64,000 nt of DNA from Tetrahymena thermophila SB210 (taxonomy: Eukaryota > Ciliophora > Oligohymenophorea > Hymenostomatida > Tetrahymenidae), in contig NW_002476417.1 in NCBI RefSeq assembly GCF_000189635.1, forward strand, positions 372,001 through 436,000. The letters are read 5' to 3'. The notes below the pieces were generated by a model. That model made no database searches. It was not told the origin of the DNA and saw only the letters and a program-made list of their open reading frames with translations. This document shows, piece by piece, positions 53,533-64,000 of this stretch. The first letter of the stretch is position 1; each line of letters begins with the position of its first letter. The position numbers and the translations under genes were made by a program.

Positions 53533-54233
53533 ACTAATTCGTTTAACAAATTCTTTTATACTTTATTATTAAAAAGGACTGCTTAAAAAGCACTTAAAAA
53601 TTAAGGTTAAAGATCATTTAATAGATATTACATATAATTATTAATGAAAATACATATAACTTATCTTAAAATCAAGTCTATAACTATTCTAGTGAAATAG
53701 ATTGGAACTGAAGTCAATTTAAAAATAAAATTATTTTTCTGAGTTAAATTAAATTAATAAATTTAAAAAGATGTTTTGAGTAAAATATAATCTTAATCTA
53801 TTATATTTATAATTAGTATGTATTTTCTACTTTTTTACAACTAAATTTTATCAATAGATAAGTCATTGAGTCAGTTAAATACATTATTTTTGTTTTAAAA
53901 AATGACAGATTAAAAAAAAGAATTTCTTTATTTCCTTATGAAAATGCATTATTTATTGTTAAGAGTGTTTATTTATTTATTTGTTTTCACTTTTTTCTGC
54001 GAATTTTTTTTAGAAAATTAAAACTAAAAGAAACTATTGACTAACTCCTAATTAATTTAATAGTATATATCAGATATTTAGGTATTAAATTTTTAAATAA
54101 TAAATACTATTTAATCACATTAAAAAATAAATTATTTCAAAGTAGATAGATATTCAATATAAATACTAAAAAATAGATACGAGACTAGCCATATTAGCTT
54201 GAGCAAATTATAAAATATTAGATTTATCTCATC
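53533..54233. other. Divergent promoter region
   Basis: About 700 bp between the leftward uncharacterised gene and the rightward MFS transporter; both promoters should be here. AT-rich, no other feature seen. Confidence 0.55.
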
Positions 54234-56674
54234 ATGAGTGGTCTTATTTATGCCTTGTATGCAGGCCAATTTATTTTGAATGCAGCGAATTCATCTATAG
54301 CTCCTTTTTTCCCTTAAAAAGCTAAGACTTTTGGGATAGATGAAACTATGATTGGTCTCATATTTAGTGTTCACCCTGTAGGTAATTTCATATGCTCTCT
54401 CATAATTGGAAAGCAACTTTCAAAAGGTGAAAATAGAAAACCTGCTACATTATTAGGAATTCTTCTTACTGGCATAGGCATTTTAGGATTCGCTACGGTT
54501 TAATACATTACTAGAAAATGGGTTTTCATTACTGTTACTTTATTATCAAGAATTATTTTGGGAGTGGTATAGCATTTGTTTTAAATCATTATTTTTATTT
54601 ATAGCAGCTTAAATATTATTTTACATAGTTATAGCTTCTTTTGATATAATACTAGAAGGAATTAATTCATAACTGATTTTTTTAATTTAATTACAGGGTT
54701 AATCATTATTTAGTACACCTGCCTATGCTTATATTCCTTTACTATATAAATCAACATTTGAAGAGAAGTGCGGTTGGATGGAAAGTGTTTGCGGTTTTGG
54801 TTTAATGGTTGGCCCTCTACTAGGCAGTGTTTTAATTTAATTGTGGGGTTATGTAACTCCATTTATATTCTTTGCTGCAGTTTCAATCTTGCTGGTATGA
54901 TTTTTATTTTTTTAGATATAATTATATCAAGCAATTTCTTCTTGTAGTAGCGAATGAATATCAAAAAGTTGAGAGCGATTGATTTGATTACTCATTCAAC
55001 AACTTATAAAATAAAATTTTGATAGAAATTATTTAGAAAATAAATTTGCAATAATAAAAAACTCTATATTAAAAATAAAAATAGAAGTATCAAACAATTT
55101 TATTTAATATTTTTAAAATGTCAAAATCATAATAAAATAAAATAAAGCTGTAAGATTCAAGTACAATTACTTAGTTTTTAATTAAAATCAAAACTAAATA
55201 ATATCTATCCAATTTTTTTAAAGTATGAATTATCTATTTTGATATTTTCACCTGAAATTTAACACATTTCTAGTTAATGAAAAAAATTTAACATTTGTAA
55301 TATTTTAATAAAAGAATAAGCTTAAATCATCAATCATATTTTATTTAAATTTAAAAAAAGATACCAGTTTTACACCACTACATTCCAGCTAGAATAGATT
55401 TTAATCAGGAAGGTAATGAGCTAAAGGTTTCTTTATCTTCTTAAGAATAAGATTAAGATGAACAAACCTAGGAAGAACCAGAAGAATTTGAAATCAATTA
55501 TCTAGAAATTTTTAAAGATAAAGATATTATTTTAAACTATATTGCAATATTTTTGCCCTCTTGCGGTCTACTTTTCCTTGACCCCACTATGGGTATATAT
55601 TTTGAAGAAACCTATGGGTTGGATGATCTATATGTTGGTTTAGTCTTTTCTGTTGGAACAGTTGTTTATTTGCTAGCATCTCCAATAGGAACAAAGATGC
55701 TTTAATATACTAAAAATTATGAATTTTTACTTTTTCTTGGTTCAATTTTGACAGGTATCAGTTTCTTTTTTTTGGGTCCTGACGAATATACATTTTTACC
55801 CTAAAAATTGTATATAACTTGTATTGCAAATGGATTTATAGGATTAGCAAGTATATTAATTTACATACCTGCTCTTCCTCAATTATATAAAATACTCTTA
55901 AGAATGTATCCTGAAGAAAACGAAGAAATTATAGGTGATATCTCTAGTGCTCTATATAATACTAGTTATGCTGTCGGAGAGTTTATTGGTCCTCTCCTAG
56001 GAGGTTTACTTGCTTAATCTTTTTCATTCTCTAGAGGAGCTAGCTTGTTTGGATTAGCTATAGTTGGATTTAGTTTAATTTATATGGTTTTTGGAGGAGT
56101 CTTTTGGAAAAAGCGTAAAATAGAGGGCATAGTTATGTCAAAAATGGAAGAATTTCCTATTGGTTTAAGTCCTGCTATGAAAAAAGTTAATTCAAACAAA
56201 ATAAGGACTCGTTAACCTAATATTCCTGGTCTAATTAGTACCAGTTCTCCTATGAGTAATTCTCTAAGACCTAAATTCTATACTCCAACCCTTAAAAGCG
56301 ATAGACTCGAAAATAGAGTCCATTTTGTATTTTAAAAGAGCGTATTGAAAAAGAAGAAAAAAGTGAGAAAATTTGGCATTAACAATACTAATAATAGTAG
56401 TAGTTAAAATAAAACATCTTAAAATATGATCTCAGAAAAATAATCTTCTGAATTTTCTGATGCTGTTAATAGAATAGTCGAAGAATAATATAAATAAGTT
56501 GAAGATTTCTAGTTCTGTGCTTATAGTGATATGGATGGATCTGATGGAAAAGAAGCAAAAAAAGCAGATGCAGAGCACAGGTCATTACATTTATTTAGAA
56601 AAACAAATTCCTAATAATCAAAATCTTTAAAATCATAATCTTAAGAGTCTATCACATAAGAATCAATTGTTTGA
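54234..56674 (+). CDS. Major facilitator superfamily transporter (3 exons)
   Basis: Exons 54234-54566, 54697-54894, 55361-56674 sum to 1845 nt (614 aa), all introns phase 0. The protein has two hydrophobic halves separated by an acidic cytosolic loop (QEQDQDEQTQEEPEEFEI). The first half contains FILNAANSSIAPFFPQKAKT and a GxLGxxxGxxL-like stretch (LMVGPLLGSVLIQLWGY). The second half contains LPSCGLLFLDPTMGIYFEET and YAVGEFIGPLLGGLLAQSFS, the paired motif expected of drug/H+ antiporter-like MFS members such as SLC18B1. About 12 helices are inferred, followed by a ~170-residue hydrophilic Ser/Lys/Gln-rich tail with no recognised domain. Substrate cannot be told from sequence. It probably works as an H+-coupled exporter of small organic molecules on a vesicle or plasma membrane (inference). 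Confidence 0.86.
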
Positions 56675-57067
56675 AAAATGTGCAAGCAATTTAGTTACTT
56701 ACTTAGTTAATTAGTTAGTTAATTAGCCATTCAATAAATTAGCTAATCTAATTTTATTTTTTAAAATAAAATAAATATTTTTTCTTATTAACAAAAAATA
56801 ATTTATAAATAAATATTATTTAATATAAAAACTTATAAAAATGTTTAAATTAATTAAATTTAGCTATATCAAATTATCTAAATATTTTATGTATCCTTTT
56901 ATTTTTCCAAAACTCTTTCCCTTTATTTTTTTAATTTCCTATTCCTTTATTCTTTTTTTTTCGTATGTTTATTTTATGAAAATTTTAATATTTTATTTCA
57001 AAATAAAATTTATTTTCAAAGAATTTTTAATTTTTTATCATTTTATATTTTGAATAAAAATATAAAA
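56675..57067. other. Spacer between MFS gene and 5S array
   Basis: Extremely AT-rich 3' flank of the transporter with TTAG/GTTA short repeats near 56690-56735. A 70-codon Phe/Ile/Lys-only open stretch at 56841-57053 is composition-driven and not taken as a gene. Confidence 0.55.
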
Positions 57068-57187
57068 AGGTTATCGACACTGGGACTTCCCAAGCGGTCC
57101 CCCACCTTAGTACTAACCCAGCCTTAAGGCGCTTAACTTCGGAGTTCGAATGGGATCCGGTGTTTTCACCTTAGTATGGCCGATAAC
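57068..57187 (-). rRNA. 5S ribosomal RNA, copy 1
   Basis: About 120 nt. The transcript begins GTTATCGGCCATACTAAGG at 57187 and ends in GTCGATAACCT, so 5' and 3' ends pair. The internal promoter region (AAGTTAAGCGCCTTAAGGC) is as in ciliate 5S. A T run follows the 3' end, serving as the Pol III terminator. Confidence 0.97.
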
Positions 57188-57316
57188 AAAATTAATGATT
57201 AATTTTGTGTAATTATAAATAAAAATACTAAATATTGAAGAAAGAAAATCATTAATTCTATAATAAAATTATTTTTTAAGAAAAATATCAAAAACTATAA
57301 GATATAAAAATAAAAA

Positions 57317-57436
57317 AGGTTATCGACACTGGGACTTCCCAAGCGGTCCCCCACCTTAGTACTAACCCAGCCTTAAGGCGCTTAACTTCGGAGTTCGAAT
57401 GGGATCCGGTGTTTTCACCTTAGTATGGCCGATAAC
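57317..57436 (-). rRNA. 5S ribosomal RNA, copy 2
   Basis: Appears identical to copy 1 over its whole length, offset 249 bp, with the same T-run terminator after the 3' end. Confidence 0.97.
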
Positions 57437-57561
57437 AAAATTAATAATTTTAATTTAGTTATATATTTTTTTTATTTTTAAAAAATAAAAATGAATGAAT
57501 TTTAATATTAAGTTAATTTTAAATCAAGTAATAATTAATATCATTCAGAATATTAAAAAAA

Positions 57562-57681
57562 AGGTTATCGACACTGGGACTTCCCAAGCGGTCCCCCACC
57601 TTAGTACTAACCCAGCCTTAAGGCGCTTAACTTCGGAGTTCGAATGGGATCCGGTGTTTTCACCTTAGTATGGCCGATAAC
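57562..57681 (-). rRNA. 5S ribosomal RNA, copy 3
   Basis: Same 120-nt sequence, offset 245 bp from copy 2; the T run after the 3' end is the longest of the six. Confidence 0.97.
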
Positions 57682-57811
57682 AAAATTAATGATTAATTTT
57701 GTGTAATTATAAATATAAAATCTAAATATTGAAGAAATAAAATTAATAATTCTATTATAATTTTTATAGTTAAAAATATAAAAAAATAAAAAATAAATAT
57801 AAAAATGAAAA

Positions 57812-57931
57812 AGGTTATCGACACTGGGACTTCCCAAGCGGTCCCCCACCTTAGTACTAACCCAGCCTTAAGGCGCTTAACTTCGGAGTTCGAATGGGAT
57901 CCGGTGTTTTCACCTTAGTATGGCCGATAAC
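57812..57931 (-). rRNA. 5S ribosomal RNA, copy 4
   Basis: Same 120-nt sequence, offset 250 bp from copy 3. Confidence 0.97.
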
Positions 57932-58041
57932 AAAATTAATGATAAATAAAAAACTAAATATTGAAGAAAGAAAATTAATAATTCTATAATAATTTTTATT
58001 TAAAAAAAACATCAAAAGCTATATAGATATAAAAATAAAAA

Positions 58042-58161
58042 AGGTTATCGACACTGGGACTTCCCAAGCGGTCCCCCACCTTAGTACTAACCCAGCCTTA
58101 AGGCGCTTAACTTCGGAGTTCGAATGGGATCCGGTGTTTTCACCTTAGTATGGCCGATAAC
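58042..58161 (-). rRNA. 5S ribosomal RNA, copy 5
   Basis: Same 120-nt sequence, offset 230 bp from copy 4; the spacer is about 20 bp shorter than the others. Confidence 0.97.
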
Positions 58162-58291
58162 AAAATTAATGATTAATTTTGTGTAATTATAAATATAAAA
58201 TCTAAATATTGAAGAAATAAAATTAAAAATTCTATTATAATTTTTATAGTTAAAAATATAAACAAATAAAAAATAAATATAAAAATGAAAA

Positions 58292-58411
58292 AGGTTATCG
58301 ACACTGGGACTTCCCAAGCGGTCCCCCACCTTAGTACTAACCCAGCCTTAAGGCGCTTAACTTCGGAGTTCGAATGGGATCCGGTGTTTTCACCTTAGTA
58401 TGGCCGATAAC
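58292..58411 (-). rRNA. 5S ribosomal RNA, copy 6
   Basis: Same 120-nt sequence, offset 250 bp from copy 5. It is transcribed away from the tRNA gene that lies 153 bp to its right. Confidence 0.97.
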
Positions 58412-58564
58412 AAAAGATAAAGTTATTTTGTAATTCAAAAAGTAAATATAAAAAGTTGGAAAATAAACAGTTTGATTTAATAAAACATTTTTGGTACTCA
58501 AATATTCTCAATTAAAATTTAGATTTGAAAAATTATTTAAAAAAATTAATAAATTAATACGAAA

Positions 58565-58636
58565 TCCGAGATAGTATAGTGGTTAGTATTCCTGCCTGTC
58601 ACGCAGGAGACCCGGGTTCAATTCCCGGTCTCGGAG
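58565..58636 (+). tRNA. tRNA-Asp (anticodon GUC)
   Basis: A 72-nt cloverleaf without intron. The acceptor stem TCCGAGA pairs with TCTCGGA, and the discriminator base is G as in Asp tRNAs. The anticodon arm CCTGC-CTGTCAC-GCAGG shows GTC. The T arm has GGGTTCAATTC, and box A is TAGTATAGTGGTTAGT. A T run directly downstream (from 58639) is the Pol III terminator. CCA is not encoded. Confidence 0.97.
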
Positions 58637-58637
58637 C

Positions 58638-58645
58638 TTTTTTAT
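58638..58645 (+). terminator. Pol III terminator of tRNA-Asp
   Basis: A run of seven T residues begins three bases after the discriminator base of the tRNA. Confidence 0.8.
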
Positions 58646-58789
58646 AAAAAATGATAGATACTTTTCAAAAGAAAAAGACTTAGATGAAAATATTTAATCT
58701 TAGTTGAAATATAATTTAAAGATAAATAAAACAAATATAATAATTAAATATTAAGCTTTTATATAAAGTTTTTATATGAAATAGTTTTA

Positions 58790-59428
58790 TCAGCACGTGA
58801 TTGTATAAATTAAAATTAAAAGACCAAGTAAAGGGGACTTTATAATTTTAGAAAATGTATGATCGAAAGAAGTAAAGGCATATTCAAACAAATACAACTA
58901 TTTTGCAGGATTATCATTAGTTAGCTCATTATACGGAGTAATATCTTTATCACATTAAAATTACCCTTAAAATACACAATTTAGTTTCTAAATTGAGTTA
59001 TTTTCAGTTGTATTCTAACAATAAAGAACTTTTTTATTGTAGCATTCCATCAGTGTATTTGTTCTATTTGTAAATAAATCATATATTTCATAGCAAGTAT
59101 TATTTTGCATACATTAATAAAATTTATTTTCATAATGTTTAACTTTATGTAAATTTTTATATCCGCAATTTTAAACTAAACATCTTGATAAATTTAAAAG
59201 CTCTACTTAATTTTAGTTCTCACATTCATCACTTAAAGTATTCCTGTTTATCTCACATCTTTCATATTCAAGGAATTTTTCTTAACATCTTTATGTTTAT
59301 TAACACTCAAACATCTCTTATTTGCACATAGTAAAAGCACATTTATACCTATCTTTAAAATAGATTGCTTATACATACTTAATTAATAAACTAAACTTAA
59401 TTATTAGCAAAAAAGAAATTTTATTCAT
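58790..59428 (-). CDS. Secreted cysteine-rich protein, 212 aa, unknown function
   Basis: Single open frame from ATG 59426-59428 to TGA 58790-58792 (213 codons). The N terminus MNKISFLLIIKFSLLIKYVQ is a good signal peptide with cleavage likely after VQA. The mature part has about 16 cysteines, many as CxxxC or spaced pairs (CAFTMCKQEMFECQQTQRC, LNLSRCLVQNCGYK, FYQCMQNNTCYE), and NxT/S sites such as NTT, NNT and NRT for N-glycosylation. The C terminus ends in a hydrophobic stretch, SPLLGLLILIYTITC, which could be a GPI-attachment signal or a membrane anchor (inference). No named family was recognised. It is intronless and lies between the tRNA and the Na+/K+-type ATPase gene. Confidence 0.8.
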
Positions 59429-60323
59429 TTTTAAAAACCTTTTTTATTATAAAAGTAACTAATTGCAAATATTTCTTCTGAAAATTTTAATTAAATAGCT
59501 AGCAAGATTGTCTAGTTTTATTTTAAAAATTAAATTTTTTTAAATTATTGTAACTTTATATGCAATAAGAAATTGTCTATATTTTTGTTTTAATAATTTA
59601 TCAAGATTATTGTTCAAATTTAAATTTGTTTTAAGGCTAAAAATCAATCTTATTTTGTAAATTAGAAGTATATTTTTCAAAATTAGTCTAAAGTATCTTT
59701 TTTTAAAAACTAAAAAATATACCATAAAAAATATTTGTTTGTTTATAAAAAAATTTTAAAATGTGTTATTTTAAATTCATTAATAAAATAGATTAAAATT
59801 AAAAATTAGATTGAAAAATAATAAAGATTGATATTAATTAAAGATATTATTAATTTAATTCTATTTATTATAAATTTATTTATTTTTACTTAAATTATAT
59901 TCAAATACATCTGCCATTTAAAAAAATAGTGATCTTAAATTACTAGATTTTTGAATTGCATTTTACTATATTTGCAAAATCCTAATTTGAGCAAAAGTTT
60001 TTATTCAAAAAAAAATATTTTTAAAGGTTTTGAGTTTGAATACAGACAGATCTTACATAAAAATCAAGTTGTGCTAAAAAATTTTATTGATATTTGAATT
60101 GTTTACAAATCATTTTTATATATCTATTTAATTAATTCAAGCAAAGAACAATAAAAAAAATTAAAATTGAAGTTTTATTAAAGATAAAAGGATTATTCAC
60201 TTGGTTTTAACAAATATTTAAGCTTATTCATACATTTTATATATAAATAAGAAAATACAATATTTTTTAGTAATTTTTCATAAGAATATTTTAAAGAGAA
60301 TTAAGTTGTTTAAAAGTAATCTA
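59429..60323. other. Intergenic, no gene recognised
   Basis: About 900 bp of very AT-rich DNA between two leftward genes, containing the promoter of the Cys-rich gene and the 3' flank of the ATPase. Open stretches, such as 59540-59725 on minus, have only Ile/Leu/Lys/Asn/Phe composition. Confidence 0.55.
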
Positions 60324-63300
60324 TCACCAATATGAGTATTTTAAGAACCATCTGTTTTATCTAAGTAAGTATTTTCTTATTTCTTCCCAGCAAAGAATCA
60401 TAATAGAAAATGGTATTCCACTACATCCAAATTAGAAGAAATCAAGAGGACGTCCACCAAAAACTGTATTAACACCTGGACAAAGGACAAGCAAAATAGC
60501 AAGACAAGTTTCAAAGATAATACCTTAGAATATTTTATAGTTAACTGCTGAAGTGGCAAACGAAGATTTTCTGCTTTTACAAGCAAAGATATTACTCCAT
60601 TAGAATATTACAATGCATACAAAAAAGGATGATTAAGCATATTTTAAAGCATCAGTTGTATAGCAAGCTGTGTTTCCAACAAAATCAGAGTAATTATGAT
60701 CACTATGTATGTTACAGTCTGACCAGCTACCTACTAAAGAATACCAATTTCCATCACTACCACATTTAACAAATGCTTTTCTTAGATCATACTTTCCTTA
60801 ATCAACTTGGAACCAATCAATAGTCCAAGATTAATCTTTGATTGCTTTCATTTAAGTTATATCATCTTAACATTTTGCATTTCCTAGCATCACATTAGAA
60901 TTGAAGCTACGTCCGAAGTGCCCATACTTCGCATAGTAAGGATGAGCTTCAGAAATTGTACCAAACTCTTATATAGGAGGATAATAAGCATCATACAGAC
61001 TCATGCCAAATAGTTCAAGCACTTCAAATCCATAATAATTTCTATTGATAAAATGATAAAATTAAAAAAATAACTTTAAAAGTCATTCGTATATTTTTAA
61101 ATTGTTATTTCAAGTGACTTTTTATTTAAAAAAAATATTTTTTTTAAAATTTACAAGCTTATAAAGTAGGCTAAAAAACCACAAGCCATAGAATGTATTC
61201 CCATGAGACCATAAGAGTGAACCATCAATTTGGTAGAAACCATGTGGTCTGCTTTTGATCTAGGTCTTCTTGTCATGATATCAATTTCTGCTTCTTCAAA
61301 AGCAAGAGCAATGGCAGGGAAAATATCTGTACCAACACAAATACAAAGCATATAGATGTTGGTAAGAGGAAGAGGGATACCAAAGATAATAAAAGCAAGG
61401 AAGGGAAGAATTTCAGGGACATTAGAACATAGAAGATAAACAAAAGTCTTCTTTAAGTTATCAAAAATCTTTCTGCCTTCTTCAACACCTGAAACAATGG
61501 AAGCAAAGTCATCATCAAGAAGAATCATATCAGCAGCATCTTTAGTAACGTCACTTCCTGTGAGATTCATAGAAATACCAATATCACCTTACTTAATAGC
61601 TGGTGAATCATTAACACCATCACCAGTAACTGCACATGTGAAGCCTTCCTTTTAGCAAGCTTGGACTATTTGTAATTTTTATGCGGGAGTAGTTCTAGCA
61701 AATACACAATAAGGTTTTTTAACCCATTTTCTTAAACTTGTGAACTTTTCTATTCCATTAGCTTCTTCTTATTCAATAGATTAAACTATTTTATCTCCAT
61801 GGATAACTATAGCTTCACATTATTCAACGGCTTCTTCCCAAGTACAATTTAATCTGTCCATAATATCATCGGTAGTTTCTACATAAGCTGGAATGATATT
61901 TACCTTTTTTAAAATAGATTTTTAATTATAATTATTTATTTTTTATAAATATCTTTACTTATTTTGCAATTGAGGCAGCAGTTGGTGGTTAATCACCAGT
62001 AACCATGATAACCTTAATACCAGCAGATCTACATTCGAGAATAGCAAAGGGAACTCTAGTTTTAGGTGGGTCAATTAAGGAGATCAAACCAGTGAATGTA
62101 TATCCTTCCAAGGTGAAGTTAAAGTTTTTAGGGTTTGAAACGATGAAATCAAACTTATTTAAAGGATATTAATCTCTGGGAAGGTGGCATTTGGCAAAAC
62201 CAAGAACTCTTTCACCATTTTTACCAAAGGTTTTATTAACGGAAGCAAATTTCTTTTCCCAATCAGGTGATTTTTTAGATTCTTAGCTACCATTTTAGAC
62301 TTTTGTGCAGAATTTCCATATTTTTTCTGGAGCACCTTTGATGTAGACACAGTAATCGCTATCCTTAGTGGGTAACTCTACTATTGTCAGGGCGTACTTC
62401 TCAGTTGAGTTGAAAGGCATTCTAGCCATGACCTCTGTTTAATATTTAAAATTTAAAAATGTATAAACTGAAATTTAGTAGAAGTTGAGTTGCATGAATA
62501 AAATTTAAATGGAAGAAAAAATACTTCAACTAAAATAAAATATTTAATTACTTTCTCTATTTTCAGGAATTTTGAATTTTTGTCTTGTCTTATCAATATC
62601 TTCTATGTATTAAAAGAATCTTACTAGGCCTGTTTCAGTTGCGTCACCATTAACAGGACACTTCATGTAGTTGACTGCTTCTGTTTAATCTTTTAATTAA
62701 CTAACATCAAATTTTGCTTCGCTACTTAAAATGGCACTTAAATGCAACTCTTTAAATGCAGTTTCATTTTCATCATATTCTAATTCGCTTTTATTTTGAA
62801 CTAATGATTTGTTCCTTGCCTTGATCTGATTACCACTAAGCCACATATGTTCGACTGTCATAACATTCTAAGTTAAGGTTCCTTATATTTTAGTTTAAGT
62901 AAGGATTAATATCAAATTTTTAAAAAACTAATAAGGTATTAAAAAGAACTAATAGATTTAAAAATATGTTTGTTTTGTTTTGAATCTTCTTTATTAAAGT
63001 GGAACAATTTTAATGCTTAACTGAATAGATTATACTCTAACTAAACATTATTTCACTAATCTATTACCAAATAACTGGCTTCTTATAAAAATCAATTATT
63101 TGGGGATTTAATCATAGACTAATTTCGAAATGATTGATAAAAATAGATAAAAGCAATCAATCTAAATTAATTTCAGGTTTCAATCAATAAAATTTAAAGT
63201 AAATGACTTAGTTTTTATTTTAAAATTATTAATTAAATTTACCAGTTTTGTCAGAGCAAATACAAGAAGTTGATCCCAAAGTTTCTACTGACTCTAAATT

Positions 63301-64000
63301 TTTAACTAGAACATTTTTTTTATGAAGAGCTTATGCTGTAATAGCTAAAGAAACGGTGATACAACCTAAAAGTCCTTCTGGAACATTAGCTACTAAAATA
63401 CCAATACCGAATATAACACAAGTGAGGATATCATATCCAATATAAAGGTAAGAAAGAAGGAAGAAAAGAACACCCAAGAATAGTGCAATACCTACCATTA
63501 CTATTACTAATCTGTCCATTTCAATACGGAGAGGAGTTTTAGTTTTCTTTTCAGTAGAAGCCATATCAGCGATTTCACCAAGGGTGGTTTTATCTCCAAT
63601 CTAAATAACAATTCCTATTCCTTAACCTTCTTTGCACAAGGTACCAAAGAAAGCAACATTTGAAGTTTCAAGCAAGGACTCAGGGTGACTGCAAATAGTA
63701 GTACGTAATTGAGGTTCACTTTCACCAGTTAAGGCTGAGTTATCTACTTTCATTTCATTGACTTAGATCATACGAATGTCAGCAGGAATTTTTTCACCAG
63801 CTTTGATTTTAACGATATCACCTAAAACTAGCTTTTCTGCATGAATAGATCTCTCAGTTCCTTCTCTAACTACTATACATTTTTAGGGTAAAAAGTTTTT
63901 GAATGAGTCCATCAGTGCTTCAGACTTTCTGTTTTGCATAAATGTAATGATGGCAGTGATAAAAATAACAATGATCAAGACAATAGCCAAATAGAGATTT
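60324..64000 (-). CDS. Na+/K+-type (P2C) P-type ATPase alpha subunit, C-terminal part, 5' end outside window
   Basis: Exons 63243-64000 (continuing right), 62552-62881, 61959-62434, 61155-61903, 60324-61041, all joins in phase; TGA at 60324-60326. The visible part starts near M2-M3 ([19 protein letters not shown]). M4 has [20 protein letters not shown], the PEGLL form typical of Na+/K+ and H+/K+ pumps. [17 protein letters not shown] with GTLTQN carries the phosphorylated Asp. Next come [16 protein letters not shown] (nucleotide binding), TRVP after DPPK, and [20 protein letters not shown]. The last membrane block includes LFCxGV-like [20 protein letters not shown], ending [14 protein letters not shown], close to the aromatic C terminus of alpha subunits. 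These pumps normally exchange 3 Na+ for 2 K+ with a beta subunit; whether ciliate members do so is inference. The M7-M8 outside loop is long and Cys-rich. Confidence 0.95.

Larger units (their letters stand above)
57068..58411 (-). repeat. Tandem 5S rDNA array, six units of 230-250 bp
   Basis: Six head-to-tail units with apparently identical genes and diverged AT-rich spacers. Spacers 57682-57811 and 58162-58291 are nearly identical (about two or three differences), while the alternating spacers are a different type, pointing to duplication of a ~480-bp two-gene block. Confidence 0.93.

Noticed and set aside
56841..57053. 70-codon Phe/Ile/Lys frame on +
   Set aside because: AT-rich noise between the transporter and the 5S array.
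57607..58329. Two 80-codon open frames on the minus strand (57607-57849 and 58087-58329)
   Set aside because: They start and end inside 5S rRNA copies and cross the spacer; their near identity only reflects the repeated block.

Overview
The window is macronuclear-type DNA of a ciliate, almost certainly Tetrahymena or a close relative. Genes read through many in-frame TAA and TAG codons (both Gln) and stop only at TGA. Intergenic DNA and introns are extremely AT-rich, introns are short and follow GT..AG, and six 5S rRNA copies look like the Tetrahymena gene. With the ciliate code most genes resolve into clean exon chains; under the standard code they look like scattered fragments.

Layout, left half. 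1-167 (-) is the start of a papain-type cysteine protease precursor. 1958-6318 (-) is the E1 subunit of 2-oxoglutarate dehydrogenase (11 exons, 1013 aa). 9398-12234 (+) is a SAXO-like axonemal/basal-body microtubule protein (9 exons, 547 aa). 13860-18127 (+) is a plasma-membrane-type Ca2+-ATPase (10 exons, 1067 aa). 18989-23477 (+) is a 1444-aa IQ-motif protein. 24479-30134 (-) is a polytopic PAS-domain membrane protein of the ciliate TmcB-like family.

Layout, right half. 30782-38294 (-) is a leucine-rich-repeat gene with 22 tandem exons, each exactly 90 nt, each encoding one LRR and all bounded by phase-2 introns, plus a short C-terminal exon. 39428-46104 (-) is a second, longer TmcB-like PAS protein, paralogous to the first. 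46994-50197 (-) is a 998-aa low-complexity protein ending in a RING-H2 finger. 51231-53532 (-) is an uncharacterised Lys/Asn/Gln-rich protein. 54234-56674 (+) is an MFS transporter. 57068-58411 (-) holds six 5S rRNA genes, followed by tRNA-Asp(GUC) on + at 58565-58636. 58790-59428 (-) is a small secreted Cys-rich protein. 60324-64000 (-) is a Na+/K+-type P-type ATPase running off the right edge.

Together these are housekeeping metabolism (mitochondrial TCA enzyme), ion homeostasis (Ca2+ and Na+/K+ pumps), cilia/cortex (SAXO-like, possibly the IQ protein), sensing (two PAS membrane proteins) and the Pol III translation cluster. There is no operon logic; neighbours are independently transcribed. 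The most unusual object is the LRR exon array between the two PAS paralogs, all three on the same strand.
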